64,000 nt of DNA from Salinicola salarius (GTDB lineage: Bacteria; Pseudomonadota; Gammaproteobacteria; Pseudomonadales; Halomonadaceae): NCBI RefSeq assembly GCF_002179555.1, contig NZ_NHOU01000015.1:225-64224 (forward strand). Reading direction: 5' to 3'. Position 1 is the first letter of the stretch. Every line of letters begins with the position of its first letter. Shown here piece by piece: positions 47,790-56,284 of the stretch. The position numbers and the translations under genes were made by a program. The notes under the pieces were generated by a model. The model was given only the letters and a program-made list of their open reading frames with translations. It was not told where the DNA came from and did no database searches.

Positions 47790-48695
47790 ATGCGTCTATT
47801 GATCACGGGCGGTACGGGATTCGTCGGACGTCGACTGGTCGAGCGGGCTCTGGCGGCCGGCCACGACGTCATGGTGATCTCTCGCGACCCGGAACGGGCT
47901 CGCCGGCAGTTGCCGCAGAGCGTGCGCATCGGTGACGATGCCATGGATTTTGCATCGTCTCTACCAGAGGCCATCGTCAATCTGGCCGGGGAACCGATTG
48001 CCGACCGGCGCTGGAGCGACCCGCAGAAGACCCGGCTGGTCGAATCGCGCCGCCACGCGACACGCGACGTCGTCGCGCTATGCGAGGAGCTGGCGCGGCG
48101 GGACCAACCGCCGGAAGTACTCGTCTCCGGTTCGGCCATGGGTTACTACGGCGATCAGGGCGATCGCGAAGTGACCGAGGAGACGCCACCCCACGACGAA
48201 TTCGCCCATCGCCTGTGTCAGGCCTGGGAGGCGGAGGCGCTCAAGGCCGAAGCCTTCGGGGTAAGAGTGGCCTGTCTGCGTACCGGGCTGGTGCTGGATG
48301 CTGGCGGCGGCACCCTGGCCAAGATGATGCCGGCGTTCAAGCTGGGGCTGGGCGGTCGCCTGGGAGACGGGCGCCAGTACATGCCGTGGATTCATCGGGA
48401 GGATCTGGTCGGCATGATCGAGTTTCTGCTCGAGAAGACCTCGCTCAGCGGCCCGTTCAACGGCTCCGCGCCGCAACCGGTGACCAATGCCGAGTTCACC
48501 AGGGCGCTGGGGCGTCACCTGCATCGGCCGGCGGCGCTGTTCGTGCCCGCGCCGCTGCTGAAACTCGGACTGGGGGAGATGTCTCGCCTGCTCCTGACCG
48601 GTGCCTGCATGCGTCCCAAGCGCTTTCAGGAGGCCGGCTTCACCTTTCGCTATCCGACTCTGGACGACGCCTTGGCGGCAATCGTGTCCCATTGA
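47790..48695 (+). CDS. TIGR01777-type NAD-dependent epimerase (YfcH-like)
   Basis: A 301-residue extended SDR protein: NAD loop GGTGFVGRRL (about 7-16), NLAGEPIADRRW (about 65-76), SGSAMGYYGDQGDR near residue 112 and the C-terminal DUF1731-type segment (VPAPLLKLGLGEMSRLLLTG and RPKRFQEAGFTFRYP). The physiological substrate of this family is not known. The TGTACA repeat in its promoter suggests shared light control with phrB. It converges on rapA across a perfect hairpin. Confidence 0.88.
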   Translation: MRLLITGGTGFVGRRLVERALAAGHDVMVISRDPERARRQLPQSVRIGDDAMDFASSLPEAIVNLAGEPIADRRWSDPQKTRLVESRRHATRDVVALCEELARRDQPPEVLVSGSAMGYYGDQGDREVTEETPPHDEFAHRLCQAWEAEALKAEAFGVRVACLRTGLVLDAGGGTLAKMMPAFKLGLGGRLGDGRQYMPWIHREDLVGMIEFLLEKTSLSGPFNGSAPQPVTNAEFTRALGRHLHRPAALFVPAPLLKLGLGEMSRLLLTGACMRPKRFQEAGFTFRYPTLDDALAAIVSH

Positions 48696-48696
48696 G

Positions 48697-48722
48697 CGCG
48701 TCCGCGGCTTGCCGCGGACGCG
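48697..48722. terminator. Perfect 12-bp GC hairpin between convergent genes
   Basis: CGCGTCCGCGGC-TT-GCCGCGGACGCG lies between the epimerase stop (48695) and the rapA stop (48744). There is no T tract on either side, so it may be a poor terminator or a pausing or 3'-end protecting stem. Confidence 0.5.
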
Positions 48723-48743
48723 GATCCTCGATGCGCTGGCGAA

Positions 48744-51698
48744 CTAGCGTGCGTCCTTGTCGACGGTGACGATCACGCGTACCGCGTCGAGGCGCAGCGA
48801 CGCGCCTTCGATGGCGTTATCGAGGGCGTGGCGTTCGTCTTTCAGGGCCTGCAGCTCGTCGTCGCGGATGGCGCCGTTGTGCTGGGCAAGGGCCTTGAGG
48901 CGCGACAGCTCCAGGTCGAGGGTTTCCCGCATCTCCTGCTGGGCGCGTTCGACCAGCGACGGTAATTCGCGCTGGGCCTCCTGCTCGCCCTTCTTCAGCA
49001 GCTCGCGCAACGCGTCGTGCCGGGATTTCAGCAGCTCTCGCGCGACGCCTTTCTTGACTCGCTGCAGGTTGCGGGAGAGCCCGCTGAAGGTGACCTTGTC
49101 CGACAGGTTGGCGCCGCTCTCGTCGAGCAGCACCCGAATGCCGGTATCCGGCAGGAAGCGGCCCAGTTGCAGCCGCTTGGGTGCCGGGCAGTGCGTGCGG
49201 AAGATCAGTTCCAGCATCAGCCGTCCGCCGGGAATGTTGGGATGCTTGAGCAGCGCGAGGGCGGTGTTGCCCAGGCTGGAGTCGAGAATGCGCTCCATCA
49301 CCGTGGTCACCAGCGGATGCTCCCAGGAGAGACGCTGGATGTCGTCGCGCGCCAGTGCCTGAGTGCGCGAGTAGGTCACGGTGAACCCCTCATCGCCCTG
49401 GGCCAGCCCCGGCAGGCTGTCGATCATGTGCGAGCCGGGCGTGAGATGCATCTGGCCGTTACCGAGATCCCGGCTATCGACGCCGAAGATGTCCAGCGCC
49501 TGGTCGACATAGCGGGGCAGGGCGCTGTCGTTGTCCTGCTCCACGATTGCGCTGATCACGGCATCCGCCCGCTCGGGGCGGCAGGCATTCCACTCCAGCA
49601 GGCGATTGCGGCCCGCTTCGCGCTCGGCCAGGCGAGCATCGTTGAAGGTGCGGGTCTCTGCGATCAGCGAGTCCAGGCCGCTGCTTTCGTCGAGGCCGTC
49701 GTCATCGAGACTTTCACGCAGCGCATCGCCGAAAGCCTCGAGGACGTCACCGCCCGCCGCGTGCGGCGCCTCGAACGCGGCGAGGCCGTCGTGATACCAG
49801 CGCAGCAGCGTGGCGGTGGGGCTTTTCTCGATCACCGGCACGTGAATATCGATCGGATGCAGCTGGCCGATACGGTCGAGTCGCCCGATACGCTGCTCGA
49901 GCAGGTCGGGGTGCCAGGGCAGATCGAACATGACCAGATGGTGGCAGAATTGGAAGTTGCGCCCCTCGGAGCCGATTTCGGAGCAGATCAGCACCTGACA
50001 GCCGTCATCGTCATCGGCAAAGGCGGCGGCGGCGCGGTCGCGCTCGACCAGGCTCATCTCTTCGTGGAAGACCGGCGCCTGGATACCGGCGCGCACGCGC
50101 AGCGCCTCGGCCAGGTCCACGGCAGTCTGACGCCAGTGGGCAATCACCAGCACCTTCTGCTGGTTGCCCAGTGTCTCGAGCTGGCCGAGCAGCCACTCGA
50201 CGCGGGGATCGAGACGCCACCAGGGCGTGTCATGCTGGATCGCGGCATCGTGCAGGGCGCGATAGGCGGCCTCGGGATAGAGCCGGGCGTCGTGCGTGCT
50301 CAGGTCCGCTGCGGTCAAGCGGGCGGCGAAGTGATCGTTGCCCTGTCTGAGTTCCTCGAACTGGTCTTGGTAGGCCGCCGGCATCGCCAGCGAGGCGACG
50401 TGCAGGTGACGTTCGGGAAAGCCGCCGACATGACGGCGGCTGTTGCGAAACATGACCCGGCCGGTGCCGTGGCGATCCAGCAACTGTTCGCGCAGCTGGC
50501 GGCGGGCGCTGTCGCGCTGGGCCTCGTCGCTTTCGGCGTCCAGCAGGGTGTCGAGCAGCGCGCGGCTGTCGCCGTCATCGATGATGGCGCCAAGACGGTC
50601 GCGGTCGGCGGCATCGCCCGGCAGCCGCTCGAGTGCTTCGATCGCTTCGGCCACGGCGGTATAGCCGGCTTCTTCTTCCCGAAAGCGTTCGAGATCGTGA
50701 TAGCGGTCGGGATCGAGCAGACGCAGCCGGGCGAAGTGGCTCTCCAGGCCCATCTGCTCCGGTGTCGCGGTCAGCAGCAGAAGACCGGCGATATGCTTCG
50801 ACAGGCGCTCGACGCAGGCATAACCCGGGCCTTCTGCCTGTGGCGTCCAGTCGAGATGGTGCGCCTCGTCGACGATTAGCAGATCCCACTCGGCGCTCTC
50901 GGCCTGACGCTGACGATGCGGGTTGGCGAACAGCCACTCCTGGCTGGCCAGGATGCACTGGCCGCTGTCGAAGGGGTTGTCCTCGTCGAACGCTTCGCTC
51001 TGGGCTTCGTCCAGCAGCGTGACCGAGAGCGAGAAACGGCGCAGCAATTCGATCAGCCATTGGTGGGTCAGGCTGGCTGGCACCAGAATCAGCGCCCGGC
51101 TGGCGCGCCCGGTCAGCAGCAGGCGATGCAGGATCAGCCCGGCCTCGATGGTCTTGCCCAGGCCGACTTCGTCGGCCAGCAGAACGCGCGGGGCATGGCG
51201 CCGGGAGACTTCGTCGGCGATATAGAGCTGGTGCGGAATCAGATCGATGCGCGGCCCGGCCAGGCCCAGTGCGGGGCTACGGGCGATGCGCTGGTGGTGA
51301 TGCAGCGAGCGATAGCGCAACTGGAACCAGTCGTTGCGGTCGACCTGGCCGGTCAGCAGGCGATCCTGGGCCTGATGAAAGCGCATGTTGTCGGAGAGCT
51401 TGGCTTCGCTGAGCGACACGGATTCACCGTCATCGGTCTGGCCGTGGTAGATCACGCAGCCATCGCGTTCTTCGATACGCTCGACGGTCAGCTGGTTGCC
51501 GTCGGCGGTATCGATGCGATCACCGGGGCCGAACACCACGCGGGTCAGCGGTGCCTGACGGGCGCTGTAGGTACGGGTTTCCTGACTGGCGGTGAACAGC
51601 ACGGTGACGCTGCGTGCATCGACGGTGAGAATGGTGCCGAGCCCAAGCTCGGTTTCGCCGTCGCTGATCCAACGCTGGCCGGGAGAGAAATCGCTCAT
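48744..51698 (-). CDS. rapA: RNA polymerase-associated ATP-dependent helicase RapA (HepA)
   Basis: Swi2/Snf2 ATPase that recycles RNA polymerase. It has 984 residues, close to E. coli RapA (968). The N-terminal Tudor-like region begins FSPGQRWISDGETELGLGT. Walker A is LADEVGLGKTIEAGLI (about 174-189), the DEAH box is LLIVDEAHHLDW (about 273-284), and the helicase C domain shows EIGSEGRNFQFCHHLVMFDL and EQRIGRLDRIGQ. The C-terminal part is coiled (LVERAQQEMRETLDLELSRL). Monocistronic. Confidence 0.97.
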   Translation of the reverse strand: MSDFSPGQRWISDGETELGLGTILTVDARSVTVLFTASQETRTYSARQAPLTRVVFGPGDRIDTADGNQLTVERIEERDGCVIYHGQTDDGESVSLSEAKLSDNMRFHQAQDRLLTGQVDRNDWFQLRYRSLHHHQRIARSPALGLAGPRIDLIPHQLYIADEVSRRHAPRVLLADEVGLGKTIEAGLILHRLLLTGRASRALILVPASLTHQWLIELLRRFSLSVTLLDEAQSEAFDEDNPFDSGQCILASQEWLFANPHRQRQAESAEWDLLIVDEAHHLDWTPQAEGPGYACVERLSKHIAGLLLLTATPEQMGLESHFARLRLLDPDRYHDLERFREEEAGYTAVAEAIEALERLPGDAADRDRLGAIIDDGDSRALLDTLLDAESDEAQRDSARRQLREQLLDRHGTGRVMFRNSRRHVGGFPERHLHVASLAMPAAYQDQFEELRQGNDHFAARLTAADLSTHDARLYPEAAYRALHDAAIQHDTPWWRLDPRVEWLLGQLETLGNQQKVLVIAHWRQTAVDLAEALRVRAGIQAPVFHEEMSLVERDRAAAAFADDDDGCQVLICSEIGSEGRNFQFCHHLVMFDLPWHPDLLEQRIGRLDRIGQLHPIDIHVPVIEKSPTATLLRWYHDGLAAFEAPHAAGGDVLEAFGDALRESLDDDGLDESSGLDSLIAETRTFNDARLAEREAGRNRLLEWNACRPERADAVISAIVEQDNDSALPRYVDQALDIFGVDSRDLGNGQMHLTPGSHMIDSLPGLAQGDEGFTVTYSRTQALARDDIQRLSWEHPLVTTVMERILDSSLGNTALALLKHPNIPGGRLMLELIFRTHCPAPKRLQLGRFLPDTGIRVLLDESGANLSDKVTFSGLSRNLQRVKKGVARELLKSRHDALRELLKKGEQEAQRELPSLVERAQQEMRETLDLELSRLKALAQHNGAIRDDELQALKDERHALDNAIEGASLRLDAVRVIVTVDKDAR

Positions 51699-51884
51699 GG
51701 TGCCTCGGTCGTGTGTACGCTGCGGGGAACGGATCGAATGGGCGACGCATTCTAGCGTAAACCGCGTGCGGCCTTAAGCACTGAACGGTTCGGCGTGTCC
51801 CGGCATTGGCGTTACACTGCCTCGGCGTGGGTCCGGGCGTCGCGGACTCGGATACGGGCGCGAATCACCTTACGAGGAGAGGTT

Positions 51885-52109
51885 ATGGCGGGGGCAGGGC
51901 CAAGAGACGGTCTGCGTCGGATCGCGATCGCCAGCCAGGCGATCGGATTCGTTCTGATCATCACGCTGGAGACGGTGATGGGAGACGGTGCCAGACCCTG
52001 GCAGGGCGTGACGCTGGCGTTGATGCTGGTGACCGCGGCCTGGCTAGCGCTGGTGCGACGTTATCGGCGTAACCGAAAGCAGCGCCGCAAGCGCGAAGAC
52101 GACGATTGA
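51885..52109 (+). CDS. Small two-helix membrane protein, unknown function
   Basis: A 74-residue protein I do not recognise. The ATG follows a strong GAGGAGAGG site, which chooses this start over one 30 codons upstream. Hydrophobic stretches at about 13-30 (IAIASQAIGFVLIITLET) and 42-57 (VTLALMLVTAAWLALV) are followed by a very basic then acidic tail (RRYRRNRKQRRKREDDD), predicting a cytosolic C-terminus. It lies between rapA (divergent) and crtZ (same strand, 112 bp). Confidence 0.65.
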   Translation: MAGAGPRDGLRRIAIASQAIGFVLIITLETVMGDGARPWQGVTLALMLVTAAWLALVRRYRRNRKQRRKREDDD

Positions 52110-52221
52110 CGCCGCCGGTCAATCCCGGTCGAGTCCCGACCGCCATCGATCCGGCTCTGCCCATGGCATCCGTGCCTGGATGCATTAAGCTTGGCCTTAT
52201 CCCTGCGCCCGGAGCGTGCCC

Positions 52222-52749
52222 GTGCTACTGAACAGCCTGATCCTGATATTGACCGTTGCGGGCATGGAGATCGCGTCGGCGCTGATCCATCGCTACGTCA
52301 TGCACGGCTTTGGCTGGGGCTGGCATCGCTCGCATCACGAGCCGCACCAGAACCGATTCGAGCTGAACGATCTCTACGCCGTGGTCTTCGCCGCCATCGC
52401 CATCGTGCTCATCGCACTGGGTACCCAGGGCGTCTGGCCGCTGCAGTGGATCGGTGCCGGCATGACCGCCTACGGGATGCTCTACTTCATCGTTCACGAC
52501 GGGCTGGTGCACAAGCGCTGGCCGTTTCGCTACATTCCGCGGCGCGGCTATCTCCAGCGCCTCTACCAGGCTCACCGCCTTCATCATGCCGTCAAGGAAC
52601 GCGAGCGCGGCCTCTCCTTCGGCTTTCTCTATGCACCGCCGACGGACAAGCTGAAGGCCGAGCTGCGTCGCCGTCAGCTGTCGTCCGTTAGCGAGGACGC
52701 TGCCAGAGATGCGCGGGCCGAGGATCGGGTCGTCGCCCGCGAGCGTTGA
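52222..52749 (+). CDS. crtZ: Beta-carotene 3-hydroxylase CrtZ
   Basis: Membrane di-iron hydroxylase that converts beta-carotene to zeaxanthin through cryptoxanthin. The 175-residue protein has the four histidine motifs HRYVMH (23-28), HRSHHEPH (35-42), HDGLVH (about 92-97) and HRLHH (about 118-122), with several hydrophobic helices. I chose the GTG 7 bp after GGAG; a GTG two codons upstream is too close to that site. It is on the opposite strand from the other crt genes and its last 62 bp overlap the end of crtB. Confidence 0.93.
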   Translation: MLLNSLILILTVAGMEIASALIHRYVMHGFGWGWHRSHHEPHQNRFELNDLYAVVFAAIAIVLIALGTQGVWPLQWIGAGMTAYGMLYFIVHDGLVHKRWPFRYIPRRGYLQRLYQAHRLHHAVKERERGLSFGFLYAPPTDKLKAELRRRQLSSVSEDAARDARAEDRVVARER

Positions 52750-53614
52750 GCGCCTGACCGGCTCCCGCCAACAGCAACCCGATCTTCTCTCCCTTGCCGG
52801 TGCCCTGACGTCGATCCCAGGCGTGTTCTCCGGCGCAGGCAACCTTGACGCCGATCCGCCGATAGACGCCCCGCGCCGTGGCGATGGCCCAGGCCGAGCG
52901 CAGCGGCAGAGCAGGCAGGCCGTCCCGCGCCGAGTCGTAGTAGGGCTCGGCCACGGCCACCAGCCGGCCGGCGAGCACGGCGAGCCGTTCGCGATGGCGC
53001 AACGCCGTGAGCTCATCGAGCGGTATGCCGACTTCGTCGAGCCAGGCCAGCGGCAGATAGCAGCGGCCGATCCGGGCGTCGTCGACGATATCCCTGGCGA
53101 TGTTGGTGAGCTGGAAGGCGAGGCCCAGGTCGCAGGCGCGGTCCAGCACGGCTTCGCCTCGCACGCCCATGACGCGCGCCATCATCAGCCCCACCACGCC
53201 CGCGACGTGATAGCAGTAGCGCAGCGTGTCCGACAGATGCGGATAGGTCTCGCCGCGCACGTCCATGGCGTAGCCCTCCAGATGATCGAACGCCTGCGAC
53301 TGGGGAATCTCGTGGGTCAGCGCGACTTCCTGAAACGCGGCAAAGGCCGGGTCCGATATGGACTCGCCGGCGTAGGCGAGCCGAGTCGACTCCCGCAGCC
53401 GCTCGAGTCGCGCCTCCGGCGTGTCCTGGCTCACCGCGTCCGTCTCGAAGCCCAGCGTTTGACCGTCGATCACGTCATCGCAGTGACGGCACCAGGCGTA
53501 GAGCATCAGCGCGGATCGCCGCGTGCGCGGCTCGAAGAGTTTCGAAGCGGTAGCGAAGCTCTTCGAGCCCACCGCCATGGTGCGGGTCGCGTGGTCGAGC
53601 AGCGCCTCGCTCAT
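52688..53614 (-). CDS. crtB: 15-cis-phytoene synthase CrtB
   Basis: Joins two geranylgeranyl diphosphates to phytoene. The 308-residue protein shows both aspartate-rich motifs (CRHCDDVIDG near 50 and FQLTNIARDIVDDA near 163) and CYLPLAWLDEVGI. Start ATG overlaps the crtI stop (ATGA). The C-terminal tail after about residue 280 is arginine/proline-rich and is the part that overlaps crtZ. Last gene of the minus-strand crt operon. Confidence 0.95.
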   Translation of the reverse strand: MSEALLDHATRTMAVGSKSFATASKLFEPRTRRSALMLYAWCRHCDDVIDGQTLGFETDAVSQDTPEARLERLRESTRLAYAGESISDPAFAAFQEVALTHEIPQSQAFDHLEGYAMDVRGETYPHLSDTLRYCYHVAGVVGLMMARVMGVRGEAVLDRACDLGLAFQLTNIARDIVDDARIGRCYLPLAWLDEVGIPLDELTALRHRERLAVLAGRLVAVAEPYYDSARDGLPALPLRSAWAIATARGVYRRIGVKVACAGEHAWDRRQGTGKGEKIGLLLAGAGQALNARGRRPDPRPAHLWQRPR

Positions 53615-55095
53615 GTTGACGCCTCTCGCTTGCCCAGATCCTCGATCATCAGCCCGGCCGTCGCCTGGGCGGAGCCGATGACGCCGGGAATCCCCGCGCC
53701 AGGATGCGTGCCCGCGCCGACCAGGTAGAGATTGTCGATTCGGCTGTCGCGATTGTGAGGCCGGAACCAGGCGCTCTGGGTCAGGATCGGCTCGACCGAG
53801 AACGCCGAGCCCTGATAGGCATTCAGCGTATCGCGGAAATCGAACGGGGTAATGTGGCGATGCGTCACCAGCTGACTGCGCAGGCCCGGCATGTAGTTCG
53901 CTTCCAGATAATCGAAGATCCGCTCGCGCAGCCGAGGGCCTTCGATTTCCCAGTCGAGATCGGCGGTGCCCAGGTGCGGGACCGGCGCCAGCACGTAGTA
54001 GGCGCCGCAGCCCGGCGGGGCGAGCGACGGGTCGGTGACGCAGGGCGCATGCAGATAGAGCGAGAAGTCCTCGGCCAGCGCGTCCTTGTTGAATATCTCG
54101 TCGATCAGCTCGCGATAGCGCGGCCCGAAGCAGACCGTGTGGTGCGCCAGCTGGGTGTGGTTGTGATCGAGTCCGAAATAGAGAACGAACAGTGAATTGC
54201 TCATCCGCTTGCGCTTGAGGCTCGCGGTGGCCTTCGCGCCGCGTGGGTGATGGCCGAGCAACGTCTCGTAGGTGTGGACGACATCGGCATTGGAGGCCAC
54301 CGCACGCGCCTCGAGCCGACGGCCATCCGCGAGCGTGACTGCGCTGATGCGATCGCCTTCGGTCTCCAGCCGTTCGACCCTGGCATCGAGCATGAGCTCG
54401 CCGCCGATGTCCTCGAACAGCCTGACCAGCGCACCGGTGCCGCCGCGTGGAAACCATACGCCCCATTCGCGCTCGAGAGCATGGATCAGGGTGTAGATCG
54501 ACGAGGTCGAGAACGGATTGCCGCCCACCAGCAGCGAGTGGAACGAGAACGCCTGGCGAAGGTGCTCGTCCTCGACGAAGCTCGACACCATGCCGTAGAC
54601 GCTGCGCCACGCCTGCAATCGGGTCAGCTGCGGCGCGGCCTTGAGCATGTCGCGAAACGACAGGAACGGCTTGGCGCCGAGCTTGAGGTAGCCTTCCCGG
54701 AACACGTCGCGGGAATAGTCGAGAAAACGCCGATAGCCTTCCACGTCCCCCGGGTTGAGCTGGCGAATCTGCGCTTCCAGTTTCGCCTGATCGTTGTCGT
54801 AGTCGAACACTTCGCCCGTTTCCCAGCAGAGCCGGTAGAAGGGCGTGACAGGCAACAGCGCCACGTAGTCGGAAAGCGATTTGCCGGCGAGCGTGAACAG
54901 CGACTCGATGGCGCTGGGGTCGGTGATCACCGTGGGGCCGGCATCGAAGGTGAAGCCTTCGTCTTCGTAGACGTAGGCACGCCCGCCGGGCTTGTCGCGG
55001 CTCTCCAGCAACAGCGTGGGAATGCCCGCCGCCTGCAGGCGAATGGCAAGCGCCAGGCCGCCGAAGCCGGCGCCGATCACGATCGTTTTCTTCAT
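53611..55095 (-). CDS. crtI: Phytoene desaturase CrtI (lycopene-forming)
   Basis: FAD-dependent four-step desaturase from phytoene to lycopene. The 494-residue protein begins MKKTIVIGAGFGGLALAIRL (dinucleotide-binding motif) and ends with the carotenoid desaturase signature YLVGAGTHPGAGIPGVIGSA (about 465-484). An ATG 11 codons upstream would overlap crtY; I chose the canonical start, 19 bp after the crtY stop. Coupled to crtB by ATGA. Confidence 0.95.
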   Translation of the reverse strand: MKKTIVIGAGFGGLALAIRLQAAGIPTLLLESRDKPGGRAYVYEDEGFTFDAGPTVITDPSAIESLFTLAGKSLSDYVALLPVTPFYRLCWETGEVFDYDNDQAKLEAQIRQLNPGDVEGYRRFLDYSRDVFREGYLKLGAKPFLSFRDMLKAAPQLTRLQAWRSVYGMVSSFVEDEHLRQAFSFHSLLVGGNPFSTSSIYTLIHALEREWGVWFPRGGTGALVRLFEDIGGELMLDARVERLETEGDRISAVTLADGRRLEARAVASNADVVHTYETLLGHHPRGAKATASLKRKRMSNSLFVLYFGLDHNHTQLAHHTVCFGPRYRELIDEIFNKDALAEDFSLYLHAPCVTDPSLAPPGCGAYYVLAPVPHLGTADLDWEIEGPRLRERIFDYLEANYMPGLRSQLVTHRHITPFDFRDTLNAYQGSAFSVEPILTQSAWFRPHNRDSRIDNLYLVGAGTHPGAGIPGVIGSAQATAGLMIEDLGKREAST

Positions 55096-55114
55096 TGCAA
55101 AGCCCTTGGCCGAC

Positions 55115-56284
55115 TCATCGAAAATCATCCAGGCGCGGCGTTCGTTTCAGCACCGCCCGGGCCGCTTCGACGACCGGGACGGGCGGTTTGCCGACGAGAA
55201 TTCGCAGCTTGTCGGCACGCTTCAACTGGCCGGCGTAGAAGCGCGCGATCAACCCGGCGTCGAGCCCGTAGAAACGCTGCATGACGCGAAAGCGCTCATC
55301 GGGCCGACCGGCGAGGAACAGCATGCGGTTGAGCATGCGAAAGAAGCGCTGCTCGCGCCACTGCGTGCCGGCGAAGCGATGAATCAGCGCGGACAGCGCC
55401 GGTGCCTCGAGCGGCATGCGCTCGGCGATACGATCCGCCAGCGCCGCGGCCACCGGCAGCGAATAACCGGTGGTGGCATGAAACAGCCCGGCACGCAGGC
55501 CGCTGGCGGGCTGGTTCGCCAGCGGTGCCCGGAACGCCTCGAAGTCGCCGGCCAGTGTGATCGGCAGGCTGCCTTGCTCCTCCCGCACCAGCGCCTGCCG
55601 TTGCCAGCCCTGCGCCTCGGCGTAGCGGGCAAGATTGGTGCGGGCGCGATCGGTGTCGAGGCCGGCGCTGTCGACGTAGTAGGTGTCCTCGATCAGCAAT
55701 TCGGTCGGTGATAGCGGCAGCGTATAGACGAAGCGATAGCCGCCCTGCTGGTCGACGGTGGCATCCATCAGGGTCGGCCTGACGAGGCCATGCGGCATGG
55801 CGAGCCGCCACTGCTGGCCGACGAAGGCCTGGAAACCGATGGTCAGATGCGGGGAAGGGCGATAGCCGCGACCGTCGACCACGGCGCGTGCCTCGAGTCG
55901 TTCACCGTCGGCGAGCGTGACGCTGCACGGCGAGACGTCCTCGACCGAGGCATTGGTGCGCAGATCGTCGCCGAGGGTGTCCGCCAGGGCCGCGGCGAAG
56001 CGTTCCGACGTGATGCTGAGATAGTCGCCGGGGAGCGTTCGCGTAAGCCCGGGAAAGCGCACGTCGTAGCCGGACCAGCGGTGCGCCACCAGCGGGGCGA
56101 GCCAGTCGCGCTGATCTGGCGTGAGGTCGGAGCCATGAAACGACCAGGTGTGATTGCCGCCGGCGCGCGGGCCTGCTTCCAGCATCAGCATCGCGAGGTC
56201 CGGCTGGCGCTGCTTCAGCCGCCATGCGATCAGGCCGTTGGCCAGCCCGGCGCCTACCAGAATGAGATCCCATGGCCGGCTCAT
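55115..56284 (-). CDS. crtY: Lycopene beta-cyclase CrtY
   Basis: Cyclises both ends of lycopene to beta-carotene. The 389-residue protein has an N-terminal dinucleotide-binding motif (DLILVGAGLANGLIAWRL), GNHTWSFHGSDL near 44-55, the family segment TELLIEDTYYVD (about 204-215) and FHATTGYSLPVAAALADRIA. It is intact. Its ATG overlaps the crtX stop (ATGA), so its translation may depend on ribosomes arriving through crtX, which is broken. Confidence 0.93.
   Translation of the reverse strand: MSRPWDLILVGAGLANGLIAWRLKQRQPDLAMLMLEAGPRAGGNHTWSFHGSDLTPDQRDWLAPLVAHRWSGYDVRFPGLTRTLPGDYLSITSERFAAALADTLGDDLRTNASVEDVSPCSVTLADGERLEARAVVDGRGYRPSPHLTIGFQAFVGQQWRLAMPHGLVRPTLMDATVDQQGGYRFVYTLPLSPTELLIEDTYYVDSAGLDTDRARTNLARYAEAQGWQRQALVREEQGSLPITLAGDFEAFRAPLANQPASGLRAGLFHATTGYSLPVAAALADRIAERMPLEAPALSALIHRFAGTQWREQRFFRMLNRMLFLAGRPDERFRVMQRFYGLDAGLIARFYAGQLKRADKLRILVGKPPVPVVEAARAVLKRTPRLDDFR

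Noticed and set aside
49017-50879. 620-codon open frame antisense to rapA
   Set aside because: Shadow of rapA, which has clear helicase motifs on the minus strand.
52105-52183. Short inverted repeats (ATTGAC/GTCAAT and GCATCC/GGATGC) before crtZ
   Set aside because: Six-base arms are expected by chance and they do not match the TGTACA sites or a promoter.
54247-55284. 345-codon open frame antisense to crtI
   Set aside because: Shadow of the intact desaturase; no recognisable features.
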